Source: Flavobacterium cellulosilyticum (lineage in GTDB: Bacteria > Bacteroidota > Bacteroidia > Flavobacteriales > Flavobacteriaceae). Taken from it: DNA of 64,000 bases. Below, piece by piece: positions 9,447 through 19,280 of the stretch (positions within the stretch are counted from its first letter, which is position 1; each line of letters starts with the position of its first letter). The stretch is taken from the NCBI RefSeq assembly GCF_004349355.1, contig NZ_SMFK01000014.1, positions 1 through 64,000 of the forward strand. Direction: 5' to 3'. The notes under the pieces are model-generated. The model saw nothing but the letters and a program-made list of their open reading frames with translations. It searched no databases and had not been told where the DNA came from. Position numbers and translations under genes: made by a program.

Positions 9447-10538
9447 ATGAAAATACACACAGATTTTGCTTTATTAGAATACGGCAAAGGGGTTGATATG
9501 CTATTTCCCTTTTACACATCTGAACATAATACCTCTAATAGAGGAGATGATAATGAGGTTATAAAGGGGAGGTTTGATTCTTATTGTGAATATGCTAAAG
9601 ATAACATAGTAATAACGGGAATTGAAGAAGCTGATTTTGTTGTTATACCCATTTATATGCCATTTAGCTACCCTTCAACTGAAACACCTAAAGAACTGGT
9701 GTTATTTATAGAGAAGTGTATTAAACATGGAAAAAAAATCGTTGTTTTTTCAGGTCATGATGTTGGCAATGTGTCTATAAAAATAAAAAATGCTGTTATT
9801 TTTTCTGGAGCTGCCTATAAGTCGAAAAATGCAGATGGTTTGTTGTCCTTCCCTCATCTATTTGAGGACTTTATAGAAAGATATAAAGAAGGAGAGTTGG
9901 AAATTAGAGATAAATCTGTTATTCCCCAAATCGGTTTTTGCGGATTTGCACCTCCTTTAAATTTATCATTTGGAAAAGCTAAGTTGATTGGATTGGCTAA
10001 ACTTTGGGTAAATTATTTTGGCTTGATGAAGTATATTCCTAATTTGTCTTCACATTCCTATCGTGCAAGAGTGATTATTGAATTGAATCGAGCAAAAGGT
10101 ATAAAAACAAATTTTATCATAAAAGGAAATTTTGGTTTTGGTCCTTCAGGTTTGAATACAGGGGAGCACAAAGTAGATAAGAATACCTATCGACTAAATT
10201 ATATTAATAACATTCTTGATAACGATTATACTCTTTGTGTTCGTGGGATCGGGAACAATTCTATACGATTTTACGAAACGCTGTGTTGTGGACGAATCCC
10301 CATATTTGTAAATACCGATTGTATTTTGCCTTTTGAGGATAGTATTGATTGGAAAAATCTATGTGTGTGGGTAGAGGAAAAAGATATTTATAGGATTGGT
10401 GAAATCGTAAAAGAATATCACAATAATTTGTCAAATGATGAATTTAAAAAAAGACAAGTACAATTACGTAAGATATGGGAAGAATATTTATCTCCAGTTG
10501 GTTTTTTTAGCAAGATTAGTATGTTGATGGAGAAATAA
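9447..10538 (+). CDS. Exostosin-like glycosyltransferase (GT47-type)
   Basis: The 363-residue protein has the exostosin pattern. The N-terminal part describes a region binding the acceptor (ADFVVIPIYMPFSYP). The C-terminal part has YTLCVRGIGNNSIRFYETL followed by CGRIPIFVNTD, the conserved donor-binding segment of GT47. Members of this family transfer xylose, glucuronate, galactose or arabinose. With UDP-glucuronate and UDP-xylose synthesis encoded in the same locus, a uronic acid or pentose transfer is attractive but is inference. It follows a 200-base non-coding gap and may have its own promoter. Confidence 0.75.
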   Translation: MKIHTDFALLEYGKGVDMLFPFYTSEHNTSNRGDDNEVIKGRFDSYCEYAKDNIVITGIEEADFVVIPIYMPFSYPSTETPKELVLFIEKCIKHGKKIVVFSGHDVGNVSIKIKNAVIFSGAAYKSKNADGLLSFPHLFEDFIERYKEGELEIRDKSVIPQIGFCGFAPPLNLSFGKAKLIGLAKLWVNYFGLMKYIPNLSSHSYRARVIIELNRAKGIKTNFIIKGNFGFGPSGLNTGEHKVDKNTYRLNYINNILDNDYTLCVRGIGNNSIRFYETLCCGRIPIFVNTDCILPFEDSIDWKNLCVWVEEKDIYRIGEIVKEYHNNLSNDEFKKRQVQLRKIWEEYLSPVGFFSKISMLMEK

Positions 10539-10585
10539 ATATTTTGATATTGTAGTATTAAAACTAAAGAAAATTAAAAACAGCT

Positions 10586-11695
10586 ATGAAAATCCTCTTC
10601 CTTTGTGGCTCATTACAACCAGGACATGATGGTGTAGGCGATTATACTCGACGTTTGTGTGGAGAGCTAATAAAAAATGGTCACCAAGTTCAAATATTAA
10701 GCTTGTGTGATAAGCATTCTACTACTTTTTCTATTGAAAAACAAGAAGTAGATGGAAATGAAGTTATAGCACATCGTATTTCTAATTCAACCTCAAATAA
10801 TCAGCGAAGTGTTTGGGCACAAGAAACCTTGAATAAAATTCAACCCGATTGGATTTCATTGCAATTTGTTCCTTATAGTTTTAACCCAAGAGGATTGCCT
10901 TTTTGGATACCTTCTTTCTTAATGAAATTAAAGGGCAATCATCAATGGCATATTATGTTTCATGAATTGTGGATTGGAATGAATTTGAATGCTACATTTA
11001 AAAGCAAATGTATTGGTTTATTACAAAAAGGCTTGATTATAAAAATTTTAAAAGGAAACGATAAAATTATAATAAATACCCAAACAGATTTATATCAATC
11101 TAAAATAGCAAAACTAGGATATGATGCGCAACTACTACCATTATTAAGTAATATTATTAAAAATAATGATTCTGTAAAAATTTCTACCGATGTAAAGGAA
11201 TTGAAATTTTGCTTTTTTGGAAGTATTCATTATGGAGCACCTATAGAAAAATTTATTCATGAATTGAAACAAGTTTTATTGTTGTCGAATGAAAAAAAGG
11301 CATTAAAATTTGTTTTTATAGGTAATTGTGGTATTGCTATTGAAGAGTGGAAACAAGTATTGCTAGCCAATAACATTAATTTTGAAATTACGGGATTTGT
11401 TAGTGATGAAGAAATAAGTATTTTATTGACCAGTTGCCAATATGGTATTTCAACAACACCCTACATTTTATGTCAAAAAAGTGGGAGTGTGGCTGCTATG
11501 TTTAATCACCAAATACCAGTTTTGAGTGTTGCAAGAAATTGGAAAGTTAAGGGTTATTATCAAGAACCATTTTTAAATTTAATTAATTATGAAAATTTAG
11601 ATTCAATACAAGATTTTTTGAATAGAAAATTTATAATTTCAAATAATAATAATTTAGAATTCGTAGCAAATAATTTTTTAAACGTTTTGAAATAA
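10586..11695 (+). CDS. GT4-like glycosyltransferase with a degenerate donor motif
   Basis: The start MKILFLCGSLQPGHDGVGDYTRRL is a classic GT-B opening with the glycine-rich GVGDYTRRL acceptor loop. The middle (LKFCFFGSIHYGAPIEKFI and FVFIGNCG) fits the second Rossmann domain. However, the usual E-x7-E donor motif is not clear: the corresponding stretch reads GISTTPYILCQKSGSV. The enzyme may use another arrangement or be a divergent member. It is 369 residues with no membrane helix and is expected to act in repeat-unit assembly. A 10-base gap separates it from the next gene. Confidence 0.75.
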   Translation: MKILFLCGSLQPGHDGVGDYTRRLCGELIKNGHQVQILSLCDKHSTTFSIEKQEVDGNEVIAHRISNSTSNNQRSVWAQETLNKIQPDWISLQFVPYSFNPRGLPFWIPSFLMKLKGNHQWHIMFHELWIGMNLNATFKSKCIGLLQKGLIIKILKGNDKIIINTQTDLYQSKIAKLGYDAQLLPLLSNIIKNNDSVKISTDVKELKFCFFGSIHYGAPIEKFIHELKQVLLLSNEKKALKFVFIGNCGIAIEEWKQVLLANNINFEITGFVSDEEISILLTSCQYGISTTPYILCQKSGSVAAMFNHQIPVLSVARNWKVKGYYQEPFLNLINYENLDSIQDFLNRKFIISNNNNLEFVANNFLNVLK

Positions 11696-11705
11696 GGTAT
11701 TTAAT

Positions 11706-12296
11706 ATGGCTTCTCTTCAATATTTGTGGAATAACAGAACTAAATTTAAGTGGTTTAGTAAATCATTTTTTAAATGTTGGGCTAAGCGACTGTTGACTTT
11801 TTTTGAATTGATTAAATATAATAAAAGAAGAAAAAAACTAATTAATGATGGTGCTATTATAGCTGAAACAGCTGAGATTGGAATAGCTATTATTAATGGT
11901 AGAAAAAATAATCTATCAGTTGGGGATTTTAGTACTATAGGCAGGGCTGAAATTGCCTTACATGACAAAGTGACCATTGGTAGCTATGTATGTATAAATG
12001 ATGGAGTAGTTATTTTGAGTGCTTCTCATGATGTTTTGGATCCATTATGGCGTCATAAAAAAGCGCCCATTTTTATTGGTGATTTTGCCTGGATCGCAAC
12101 TAATGCCATTATATTACCTGGAGTAACTATTGGTAAAGGAGCAGTTGTGGGAGCAGGTGCCGTAGTAAGTAAAAATGTAAATGATTATGCCATTGTCATT
12201 GGCAATCCTGCTAAAGAAATAACAAAAAAGAGAAGTGATATATTGAATTATAATCCTTGTGAATTTCTAGCTACAAATAACGCATGGTTAAAATGA
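11706..12296 (+). CDS. Hexapeptide-repeat (LbH) O-acetyltransferase, WcaF/NeuD-like
   Basis: A 196-residue left-handed beta-helix protein. Isoleucine-led hexapeptide turns run from about residue 50 to 170, and the end IATNAIILPGVTIGKGAVVGAG followed by VVSKNV and IGNPAKEI is typical of sugar O-acetyltransferases of the CAT/LacA group. The likely catalytic histidine is in ILSASHDV. It would transfer acetyl from acetyl-CoA to a sugar of the repeat unit or a nucleotide sugar. The basic N-terminal 45 residues are longer than usual. Its end overlaps the next gene by 13 bases. Confidence 0.85.
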   Translation: MASLQYLWNNRTKFKWFSKSFFKCWAKRLLTFFELIKYNKRRKKLINDGAIIAETAEIGIAIINGRKNNLSVGDFSTIGRAEIALHDKVTIGSYVCINDGVVILSASHDVLDPLWRHKKAPIFIGDFAWIATNAIILPGVTIGKGAVVGAGAVVSKNVNDYAIVIGNPAKEITKKRSDILNYNPCEFLATNNAWLK

Positions 12297-13534
12297 TATT
12301 GTTTTCGCACCCTACTTTAAATGCCAATGCTAAGGCATTAATCAATGGTTTATATAAACATGAACTTTTATATAAATTATATACTTGTATTGCTGTTTTT
12401 CCTGGTCAATTTTTATTTAAATTAGGAGATAACGGTAGATTAAAAGATTTAAAACGAAGAAGACTAGATCAATCATGGCAAACCTTTACAGTTTCAAAAT
12501 CTTTTTTTGAATTTGGACGCGTGTTAGCTTTAAAATTTAATGTAGTATTTTTACTAACACATGAAAAAGGTTTTTTTTGTGTTGATCGGGTGTATAAAAT
12601 GCACGATCAATGGGTTGCTAATAATTTAAATAAAGCAAAAAAGGAAGGAATAGCAGGAGTTTATGCCTATGAAGATGGGGCATTAGCTACTTTTACAAAA
12701 GCAAAACATTTAGGAATAAATTGTATTTATGATTTGCCAATTGGCTATTGGAAAAGTGCTCGTTTGTTAATGCAAAAGGAATTTGAGATTAATCCTGATT
12801 GGTCCAGTACACTTACTGGCTTTAATGATTCTCAAGCCAAATTGGATAAAAAAGACCAGGAGTTAGCCTTAGCGGATGTTATTTTTGTAGCCAGTAGTTT
12901 TACCAAAAAGACATTAGAAGACTATTCCGGTATTTTACCAGAAATAAAGGTCATTCCTTATGGTTTTCCACAAGTAAATCAAAAAAAAGAATACTCATCA
13001 CTTAGTAATCGAAAACTTAAAGTTTTATTCATCGGTGGTCTATCGCAGAGAAAAGGGCTTTCCTATTTATTTGAAGCCGTGTATGGATTAGAAGACACGG
13101 TAGAGTTGACTATAGTTGGGCATAAAGCAGTTTCCAATTGCAAGGCATTGAATAATGCTTTAGAGCAGCACAAATGGATTCCTTCTTTGTCTCATGATGA
13201 AGTTTTGACTTGCATGCGTGAAAATGATGTATTTGTTTTTCCTTCGCTTTTTGAAGGTTTTGGTTTGGTTATTACAGAGGCCATGTCACAAGGAGTACCA
13301 GTCATTACAACAGATCGAACCGCAGGACCCGATTTAATTCAAGATGAAGTGGATGGATGGATTGTTCCAGCGGGCTCATCCAGCGCAATAAAAGAAGTTT
13401 TCCATAAAATTTTTGATAACCCAGAAATATTGGAACAATTGGGATTAGCTGCTCAAAATAAAGCGAAATCTAGACCTTGGTCCGTTTATGGTCAAGAAAT
13501 GGCTGATGCACTCTCTTCCATAAATATTTGCTAA
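12284..13534 (+). CDS. Family 4 glycosyltransferase (GT-B fold)
   Basis: A 416-residue retaining sugar transferase of the GT4 group. The second domain shows KVLFIGGLSQRKGLSYLFEA and the donor-binding FPSLFEGFGLVITEAMSQG, which contains the E-x7-E pair, followed by GVPVITTDRTAGPDLI. The N-terminal domain starts MILFSHPTLNANAKALINGL. It overlaps the preceding acetyltransferase gene, which points to co-expression. The annotated start is GTTAAAATG-like: the ATG at 12284 is used, and a second ATG three codons later is also possible. Donor unknown. Confidence 0.9.
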   Translation: MVKMILFSHPTLNANAKALINGLYKHELLYKLYTCIAVFPGQFLFKLGDNGRLKDLKRRRLDQSWQTFTVSKSFFEFGRVLALKFNVVFLLTHEKGFFCVDRVYKMHDQWVANNLNKAKKEGIAGVYAYEDGALATFTKAKHLGINCIYDLPIGYWKSARLLMQKEFEINPDWSSTLTGFNDSQAKLDKKDQELALADVIFVASSFTKKTLEDYSGILPEIKVIPYGFPQVNQKKEYSSLSNRKLKVLFIGGLSQRKGLSYLFEAVYGLEDTVELTIVGHKAVSNCKALNNALEQHKWIPSLSHDEVLTCMRENDVFVFPSLFEGFGLVITEAMSQGVPVITTDRTAGPDLIQDEVDGWIVPAGSSSAIKEVFHKIFDNPEILEQLGLAAQNKAKSRPWSVYGQEMADALSSINIC

Positions 13535-13546
13535 ACAAACGGATAA

Positions 13547-14839
13547 ATGCATACAATTACAGAACAAAAAGTAATTCCAAATTATAATTCTATAAAAATA
13601 GCCGTTTGGTTGTATTTTTTGTTATGGATTTTTGAAGGGGCTTTGCGTAAATGGATTTTACCTAGTTTGGCTACTCCCTTATTAGTAGTGCGTGATCCTA
13701 TTGCTATATATATAGTTCTAAGAGCATTATATTTAAATGTTAAATTTATGAATCCTTATGTAGTTCTAAGTTTAATATTTACCCTATTAGGCTTAGCCAT
13801 AACTCTTACTTTTGGACATGAAAATCTATTTGTTGGGCTATATGGGGCACGAATTATGTTGTTTCATTTTCCTATGATTTTTATTATCGGAGCTGTTTTT
13901 ACAAAAGAAGATGTACTCATTATGGGACGTGTGATGCTGTGGATCACTATTTTGATGACAATTATAATTTATTTTCAATTCACAAGCCCGCAATCTGCTT
14001 ATATTAATATTGGTTTAGGAGGAGAAGGAAGTGCAGGTTTTGATGGTGCTATGGGGTATTTTCGTCCTTCAGGTACCTATTCTTTTATAACAGGATTATC
14101 TGCATTTTACATTTTGGCTTCAGTATTTGTATTTTATTTTTGGTTGTCTAAAGATTCTTGTTCAAAATTATTGCTTATTGCTAGTACCATTGCATTGCTA
14201 ATTGCTCTGCCACTTACCGTGAGTAGAACAGCCGTTTTGGGTGTTTTATTAGTAGGACTATTTACATTTATGGGTTCATCCACCAGTTTTAAATCAATTA
14301 TAAAGGTATTTTTTACTGTTATAATTATTTTTAGTTTATTTACTGTTTTACAAAAAACGACTGCAATTTTTAGTCTGGGTACTGAGGTTTTTATGAATCG
14401 TGTTGATACAGCTGGTAGTCAGAAAGGGGGATCAATTTTTTTGAGAACTCTAGAAGGATTTACGGAACCAATAGTTAATCTTATGAATGAGTCTTTATTT
14501 AAAGGTAATTTAGGGATGGGTACAAATGCAGGCGCACAAATGTTAACAGGAAAAACAAAATTTTTAATATCTGAAGGGGAATTAGGCCGTTTGGGAGGTG
14601 AACAAGGGCTTATTTTGGGAGGTGGTCTTATCGCAGTACGATTATTTTTAGCAATAGCCTTGTTTTTTAAATCGATACGATTACCCAATCCATACAAATT
14701 GTTGCCTTTAACCTTTTGTGGTACGGCTTTATTTTTGATTACACAAGGACAATGGGCGCAACCCAGTATCTTAGGCTGTGCGGTGATTGCTACAGGTTTG
14801 TTAGAAGCAAGTATAAATAGCACATTTAAAACAGAATAA
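13547..14839 (+). CDS. Wzy-like O-antigen/exopolysaccharide polymerase
   Basis: A 430-residue membrane protein with about ten to twelve hydrophobic segments and a larger periplasmic loop near residues 270-350. It contains PLTVSRTAVLGVLLVG, with an Arg in the SRTA stretch like Wzy/WaaL-type proteins, and STSFKS beyond it. Expected function is block polymerisation of lipid-linked repeat units on the periplasmic side. It is the only candidate polymerase in the locus. Family members share topology more than sequence, so ligase activity cannot be excluded. Confidence 0.75.
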   Translation: MHTITEQKVIPNYNSIKIAVWLYFLLWIFEGALRKWILPSLATPLLVVRDPIAIYIVLRALYLNVKFMNPYVVLSLIFTLLGLAITLTFGHENLFVGLYGARIMLFHFPMIFIIGAVFTKEDVLIMGRVMLWITILMTIIIYFQFTSPQSAYINIGLGGEGSAGFDGAMGYFRPSGTYSFITGLSAFYILASVFVFYFWLSKDSCSKLLLIASTIALLIALPLTVSRTAVLGVLLVGLFTFMGSSTSFKSIIKVFFTVIIIFSLFTVLQKTTAIFSLGTEVFMNRVDTAGSQKGGSIFLRTLEGFTEPIVNLMNESLFKGNLGMGTNAGAQMLTGKTKFLISEGELGRLGGEQGLILGGGLIAVRLFLAIALFFKSIRLPNPYKLLPLTFCGTALFLITQGQWAQPSILGCAVIATGLLEASINSTFKTE

Positions 14840-16012
14840 ATGCAAATAGTACTTTTTACACATCCTTCTTTTTTAGACCATCAAAGTATGCCTCGTTTTG
14901 CCAAAATGGTTAAGGAAGGGATGCAACAAAAGGGACATGAGGTGATAGTTTGGAGTCCAACTGCTTTGTTTTTTAAACTAGCATTTAATAAACCAATTCT
15001 AGAAAAGTGGTTGGGCTATCTGGATCAATATGTTGTTTTTCCGATACTAGTACAATATAGATTGTTCAATTGTAGCAAAGATACTTTGTTTGTTTTTGCT
15101 GATAATGCTTTAGGACCTTGGATACCTTTAGTAAATAAAAGAAAGCACGTAGTGCATTGCCATGATTTTTTGGCACAACAATCAGCATTTGGTTTATTGC
15201 CTGAAAATAAGACTGGATTAACAGGAAAGTATTATCAAAAATTCATTCGTTGGGGATATCGAAAAGCAGACAATTTTATCTGTATATCAAAAAAAACGCA
15301 ATCTGATTTGCATTTATTGTTAACCAAAGCACCAAAAATATCTCAGGTGGTTTATAATGGTTTGAATCAAAAAATTGAGCCAGTAACAAATAAATTCAAA
15401 TTAAGAGAAAAACTATCTAATAGATATAGTATCGATTTATCTAAGGGTTATATTTTGCATGTTGGAGGTAATGCTTTTTATAAAAATAAATTAGGAGTTC
15501 TTGAAATTTACGACCAATGGACCAAAGATTTTGAAGTCAATGTTCCTTTGATTTTAGTTGGAGAATTGCCAACTGAAGAAATGATTGTATTTAAAGAAAA
15601 ATCTATCGCATCAAAATCGATCTATTTTATAACTAATATTGATGATTTGCAATTGCAACAGTTTTACCAAGGGGCTTCTGTTATGGTTTTTCCATCTCTA
15701 TATGAAGGTTTTGGTTGGCCAATAATAGAGGCTATGGCTTCGGGAAGCTTGGTAATTACAACAAATGAAGATCCGATGCGGGAAGTAGCTGGAGATGCTG
15801 GGTTTTATATTCCAAAAAAAACATTCAATTTAGAAGAGATGGTGCAATGGAAAAAAACTGCAGCTCAGGAATTAGATAAGGTAATGCAACTTAACCCAAT
15901 TCTACATGATGAGGCAATACAAAAATCGATATTACGTTCAAAAGAATTCTCATCCCAAGGTTTTATCAATTCTATAGAGATGGTGTATCAACAAATTATA
16001 CAAAACAAATGA
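14840..16012 (+). CDS. Family 4 glycosyltransferase (GT-B fold)
   Basis: A 390-residue protein beginning MQIVLFTHPSFLDHQSMPRF. The C-terminal domain has YILHVGGNAFYKNKLGVLEIY and FPSLYEGFGWPIIEAMASG with the E-x7-E donor motif. The start codon follows the polymerase stop codon immediately (TAAATG), and the gene ends in a four-base ATGA overlap with the next GT4 gene. Both features indicate tight translational coupling. It is expected to act on lipid-linked intermediates in the cytoplasm. Sugar specificity unknown. Confidence 0.9.
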   Translation: MQIVLFTHPSFLDHQSMPRFAKMVKEGMQQKGHEVIVWSPTALFFKLAFNKPILEKWLGYLDQYVVFPILVQYRLFNCSKDTLFVFADNALGPWIPLVNKRKHVVHCHDFLAQQSAFGLLPENKTGLTGKYYQKFIRWGYRKADNFICISKKTQSDLHLLLTKAPKISQVVYNGLNQKIEPVTNKFKLREKLSNRYSIDLSKGYILHVGGNAFYKNKLGVLEIYDQWTKDFEVNVPLILVGELPTEEMIVFKEKSIASKSIYFITNIDDLQLQQFYQGASVMVFPSLYEGFGWPIIEAMASGSLVITTNEDPMREVAGDAGFYIPKKTFNLEEMVQWKKTAAQELDKVMQLNPILHDEAIQKSILRSKEFSSQGFINSIEMVYQQIIQNK

Positions 16013-17085
16013 AAGTAATTCATTTTATAGGGAGTATTGACAAAACTGGAGGTGGAACAACGGAATACATACGTTTATTAGGTAATGCTTTGAAATCAAG
16101 CATAGAATTAATTGTAGCTACAGGCCTATCAGATTCTCCTATTACAATTGATGGAGTTAGGATTCAATTTTTTGATACTAAAGTTTTGCGTTGGTTTAGT
16201 CTTTTAAATGAGTTTCGAGTTTTTTTAAAAGCAGAATCTCCAGATATTGTTCATATAAATGGTATTTGGAGTCCAGAAAACTGGGGATTTCAAAAAATAG
16301 CACAAGATTTAGGTGTTAAAGTAGTATTGTCTCCCCATGGGATGCTTGAGACCTGGATTTTGGCTCAAAATCCTTGGAAAAAAAAAATAGGCCTTTTTAT
16401 ATACCAAAACAAGGCTATTTGTAATGCTCAACATTTGCATGCTACTGCACAGATGGAAAAAAATAGCATTAGAAACTTAGGATATACGAATGCTATCACT
16501 ATTATACCAAATGGAATTGATCTGAGTGAAATTAAAAAGAAGAAAGAGAGATTTGGAAGTAAAAAAATGATATTTTTATCACGTATTCATCCAAAAAAAG
16601 GTATTGAGCTACTTCTTGAAGCTTGGGGAAATACTGATACCAAAGATTGGACACTCGAAATTGCAGGTAATGGGGATGAAAATTATATATTAAAATTAAT
16701 TGAAAGCGCTCAAGATATAAAAAATGTTAGTTTTGTAGGAGCCCAATATGGTGAAGCCAAATGGGATTTTTTGCGTTCTGCTGATGTAATGGTTCTACCA
16801 ACTTATAGTGAAAATTTTGGTATTGTAGTAGCTGAGGCACTAGTAGTAGGTATTCCAGTAATCACTACGAAAGGAACGCCTTGGCAGGATTTAGAGACAT
16901 ACAATTGTGGCTGGTGGATTGATTTATCGGTATTGAATTTAAAACTAAAATTAGAGGAAATTATTGATTCAACAGATGATCAAATAAAAACTATGGGAGA
17001 TAATGGACGTCGTTTGATAAAAGATAAATATGACATCAAAATAGTAGCTAAAAATTTAAATGAATTGTATCAAAATTTAATATAA
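16009..17085 (+). CDS. Family 4 glycosyltransferase (GT-B fold)
   Basis: A 358-residue transferase with the glycine-rich acceptor loop IDKTGGGTTEYIRLL at about residues 9-23. The HGMLETWIL segment is typical of colanic-acid-type GT4 enzymes. The donor site MIFLSRIHPKKGIELLLEAW and LPTYSENFGIVVAEALVVG carries the E-x7-E pair, followed by GIPVITTKGTPW. It starts within the stop codon of the preceding GT4 gene. It is followed after six bases by a WcaF-like acetyltransferase, a pairing that also occurs in colanic-acid-like clusters. Donor unknown. Confidence 0.9.
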   Translation: MKVIHFIGSIDKTGGGTTEYIRLLGNALKSSIELIVATGLSDSPITIDGVRIQFFDTKVLRWFSLLNEFRVFLKAESPDIVHINGIWSPENWGFQKIAQDLGVKVVLSPHGMLETWILAQNPWKKKIGLFIYQNKAICNAQHLHATAQMEKNSIRNLGYTNAITIIPNGIDLSEIKKKKERFGSKKMIFLSRIHPKKGIELLLEAWGNTDTKDWTLEIAGNGDENYILKLIESAQDIKNVSFVGAQYGEAKWDFLRSADVMVLPTYSENFGIVVAEALVVGIPVITTKGTPWQDLETYNCGWWIDLSVLNLKLKLEEIIDSTDDQIKTMGDNGRRLIKDKYDIKIVAKNLNELYQNLI

Positions 17086-17091
17086 AAGTAA

Positions 17092-17652
17092 ATGCTACAA
17101 CATAATATAAGTAATTCAGATGCTTACCAGAGGCCTGTTTTTGGAATTAAAAACAAAATTAAAAGGGCAATCTGGCAGTTGGTATGGTTAATTTTGTGCC
17201 GTTACAGTCCAATAATTTTTCATAGTTGGAGAACAACTATTTTAAGGCTTTTTGGTGCGAAAATAGGAAATAAAAATTATATTTATCCGAATATAAAAAT
17301 ATGGGCACCTTGGTTATTAGAAACAGAGGATGTGGTAACCATTGGTCCAGGAGTTGAGATATATAATCCAGGAGGTGTTTTTTTAGGAGATCATTCAATC
17401 TTATCTCAAGATTCTTATTTATGTGGAGCTACTCATAATTATGATTCAATTGATTATGACTATATATCAAAAAAAATAATAGTTAAACGGTATTCATGGA
17501 TATGTGCTAAAGCTATTATTCTAGCAGGAGTAACTTGTGGAGAAGGAAGTGTTCTAGGGGCTGGTTCAATTGCAACTAAAGATTTAGAAGAGTGGACCAT
17601 ATATAGTGGAAATCCTTCTAAAATTATTAAAGAAAGAAAAAAAATAGCATAA
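17092..17652 (+). CDS. WcaF-like colanic-acid-type O-acetyltransferase
   Basis: A 186-residue hexapeptide transferase. The N-terminal stretch FGIKNKIKRAIWQLVWLILCRYSP and the following WRTTILRLFGAKIG are characteristic of WcaF-type proteins. The beta-helix ends with SWICAKAIILAGVTCGEGS and SGNPSKIIKERKK. The presumed catalytic histidine is in CGATHNYDS. The expected reaction is acetyl transfer from acetyl-CoA to a repeat-unit sugar. It is the second hexapeptide enzyme in the locus, so the polymer may carry acetyl groups at two positions, besides the action of the membrane acyltransferase. Confidence 0.88.
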   Translation: MLQHNISNSDAYQRPVFGIKNKIKRAIWQLVWLILCRYSPIIFHSWRTTILRLFGAKIGNKNYIYPNIKIWAPWLLETEDVVTIGPGVEIYNPGGVFLGDHSILSQDSYLCGATHNYDSIDYDYISKKIIVKRYSWICAKAIILAGVTCGEGSVLGAGSIATKDLEEWTIYSGNPSKIIKERKKIA

Positions 17653-19280
17653 TGGTAAATAGTATTTATGACTTATGTGTTATTGGAGGTGGACCAGCAG
17701 GTATTATTACTGCTATTGAATACGCAAAACTTAATACTGATAAACAAGTTGTTTTAATCGAATATGGTAATACCAAAGAGGTTCATAATACATTGGATGA
17801 TACAATAATAATTAAAAATAAAATAAATCATCATGATCCATATGAGTGTACTAACAAAGGGCTAGGCGGTTCTACTCAAACTTATGGTGGTCGATGTGTA
17901 ATGTATGATGCAGTAGATTTTCAAGAAAGATCTATTTTATTAGATGGATGTACTTGGGATGAACTAATTTTTAAGGATTCTCAAAAATATATTCCACTTA
18001 CTAGTACCTATTTTGAATGTGGAGAACCTCTATTTGATTTGCAATATTCAAAAGATTTTAAAGATAAAAGAATAGCCGAAAATTTTGTTAATGCCCATAT
18101 AACAGATACTAAATTGGAACGCTGGAGTATGCCAACACGTTTTGGGAAAAGATACCGTAAAGATTTAGAAGATTTATCGAATATTACAATTTTAGAGGGA
18201 TATCAAGCAGTATCTTTTTCAGAGCCTACAGATGATGGCTTAATTAATGAAGTGCATCTTGTAAATAGAGATTTAAAACAATCAACAATTAGTTCCATAA
18301 AATTTGTAATTGCTTGTGGTACACAGGAAACTACGAGATTGTTATTAAAAAATAAAACAGTTTTTAAAAAATTAAATAAAGTTCCTGATGCCTTAGGGAA
18401 ATATTATCAATGTCATCTAAGTGGTAAAATAGCTTCAGTTATCTTTAGTGGGGATCCTAAAAAAACTGAATATGGTTTTCTAAGAGATAAAGAAGGTATT
18501 TATTTAAGAAGGCGCTTTCAGTTTACTTCAGCATTTCTAAAACAAAAAAATCTGTTAAATACCGCAATTTGGTTAGATAATCCATTGTATAGTGATCCTA
18601 ATCATAAAAGTGGCTCTATGTCTTTAATGTATCTAATTATGTTAATCCCTTTTTTAGGGTCTAAATTAGCTCCTCCTGCTATTGCTGAGTCTATTACAAA
18701 AGGGGAACGCAAAGATATTGATAAACACCTTTGGAATATTTTGAAAGATTTTCCTTTTTCAATTACTACAACATTTGATATTTTTGTTAGAAGATATTTA
18801 TTGAAAAGAAAATTGCCAGGCGTATTTTTATATAATAAAACGAATAAATACGCACTTCATTTTCATGCGGAACAAACACCTGATAGCAAGAACACGATGA
18901 GATTATCAGATGACCAGAATAATTTGATAATTGATTATAATCTAAACGACAGTGATATTAATTCAGTTATTCTATTGCATGATGAATTAGATACCTATTT
19001 GAGAAAAATTAATTGCGGTAAATTAGAATATTGGTATCCTAAAGAGGAATTATTTGAAAAGATTAAGTTAATGTCAAAAGATGGCCTCCATCAATCTGGA
19101 ACTACTAGGATTGCAAAGGACAAAACAAATGGGGTTGTAGATGAAAATCTAATGGTTTTTGGTACCACCAATTTGTTTGTTTGTAGTGGATCTGTATTTC
19201 CAACATCTAGTCAAGCAAACACCACCTTCTTTTTAGGTGTTTTAGCCATTCGCCTAGCCAATTTTATAAGCATAAAATGA
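17652..19280 (+). CDS. GMC-family FAD-dependent oxidoreductase
   Basis: A 542-residue flavoprotein. The FAD-binding motif VIGGGPAGIITA spans about residues 10-21. The C-terminal GMC module has LHQSGTTRIAKDKTNGVVDE, then NLFVCSGSVFPTSSQANTT, where the His and Asn positions match those that act on alcohol substrates. Members oxidise or dehydrogenate sugar alcohol groups. It overlaps the previous gene by one base and the next aldo/keto reductase by four, so the two redox enzymes are almost certainly made together. The substrate, perhaps a sugar nucleotide or lipid-linked sugar, is unknown. Confidence 0.8.
   Translation: MVNSIYDLCVIGGGPAGIITAIEYAKLNTDKQVVLIEYGNTKEVHNTLDDTIIIKNKINHHDPYECTNKGLGGSTQTYGGRCVMYDAVDFQERSILLDGCTWDELIFKDSQKYIPLTSTYFECGEPLFDLQYSKDFKDKRIAENFVNAHITDTKLERWSMPTRFGKRYRKDLEDLSNITILEGYQAVSFSEPTDDGLINEVHLVNRDLKQSTISSIKFVIACGTQETTRLLLKNKTVFKKLNKVPDALGKYYQCHLSGKIASVIFSGDPKKTEYGFLRDKEGIYLRRRFQFTSAFLKQKNLLNTAIWLDNPLYSDPNHKSGSMSLMYLIMLIPFLGSKLAPPAIAESITKGERKDIDKHLWNILKDFPFSITTTFDIFVRRYLLKRKLPGVFLYNKTNKYALHFHAEQTPDSKNTMRLSDDQNNLIIDYNLNDSDINSVILLHDELDTYLRKINCGKLEYWYPKEELFEKIKLMSKDGLHQSGTTRIAKDKTNGVVDENLMVFGTTNLFVCSGSVFPTSSQANTTFFLGVLAIRLANFISIK

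Noticed and set aside
14419..14823. 134-codon minus-strand ORF inside the wzy-like gene
   Set aside because: It is antisense to the membrane polymerase gene and has no recognisable domain; it is explained as a shadow frame.
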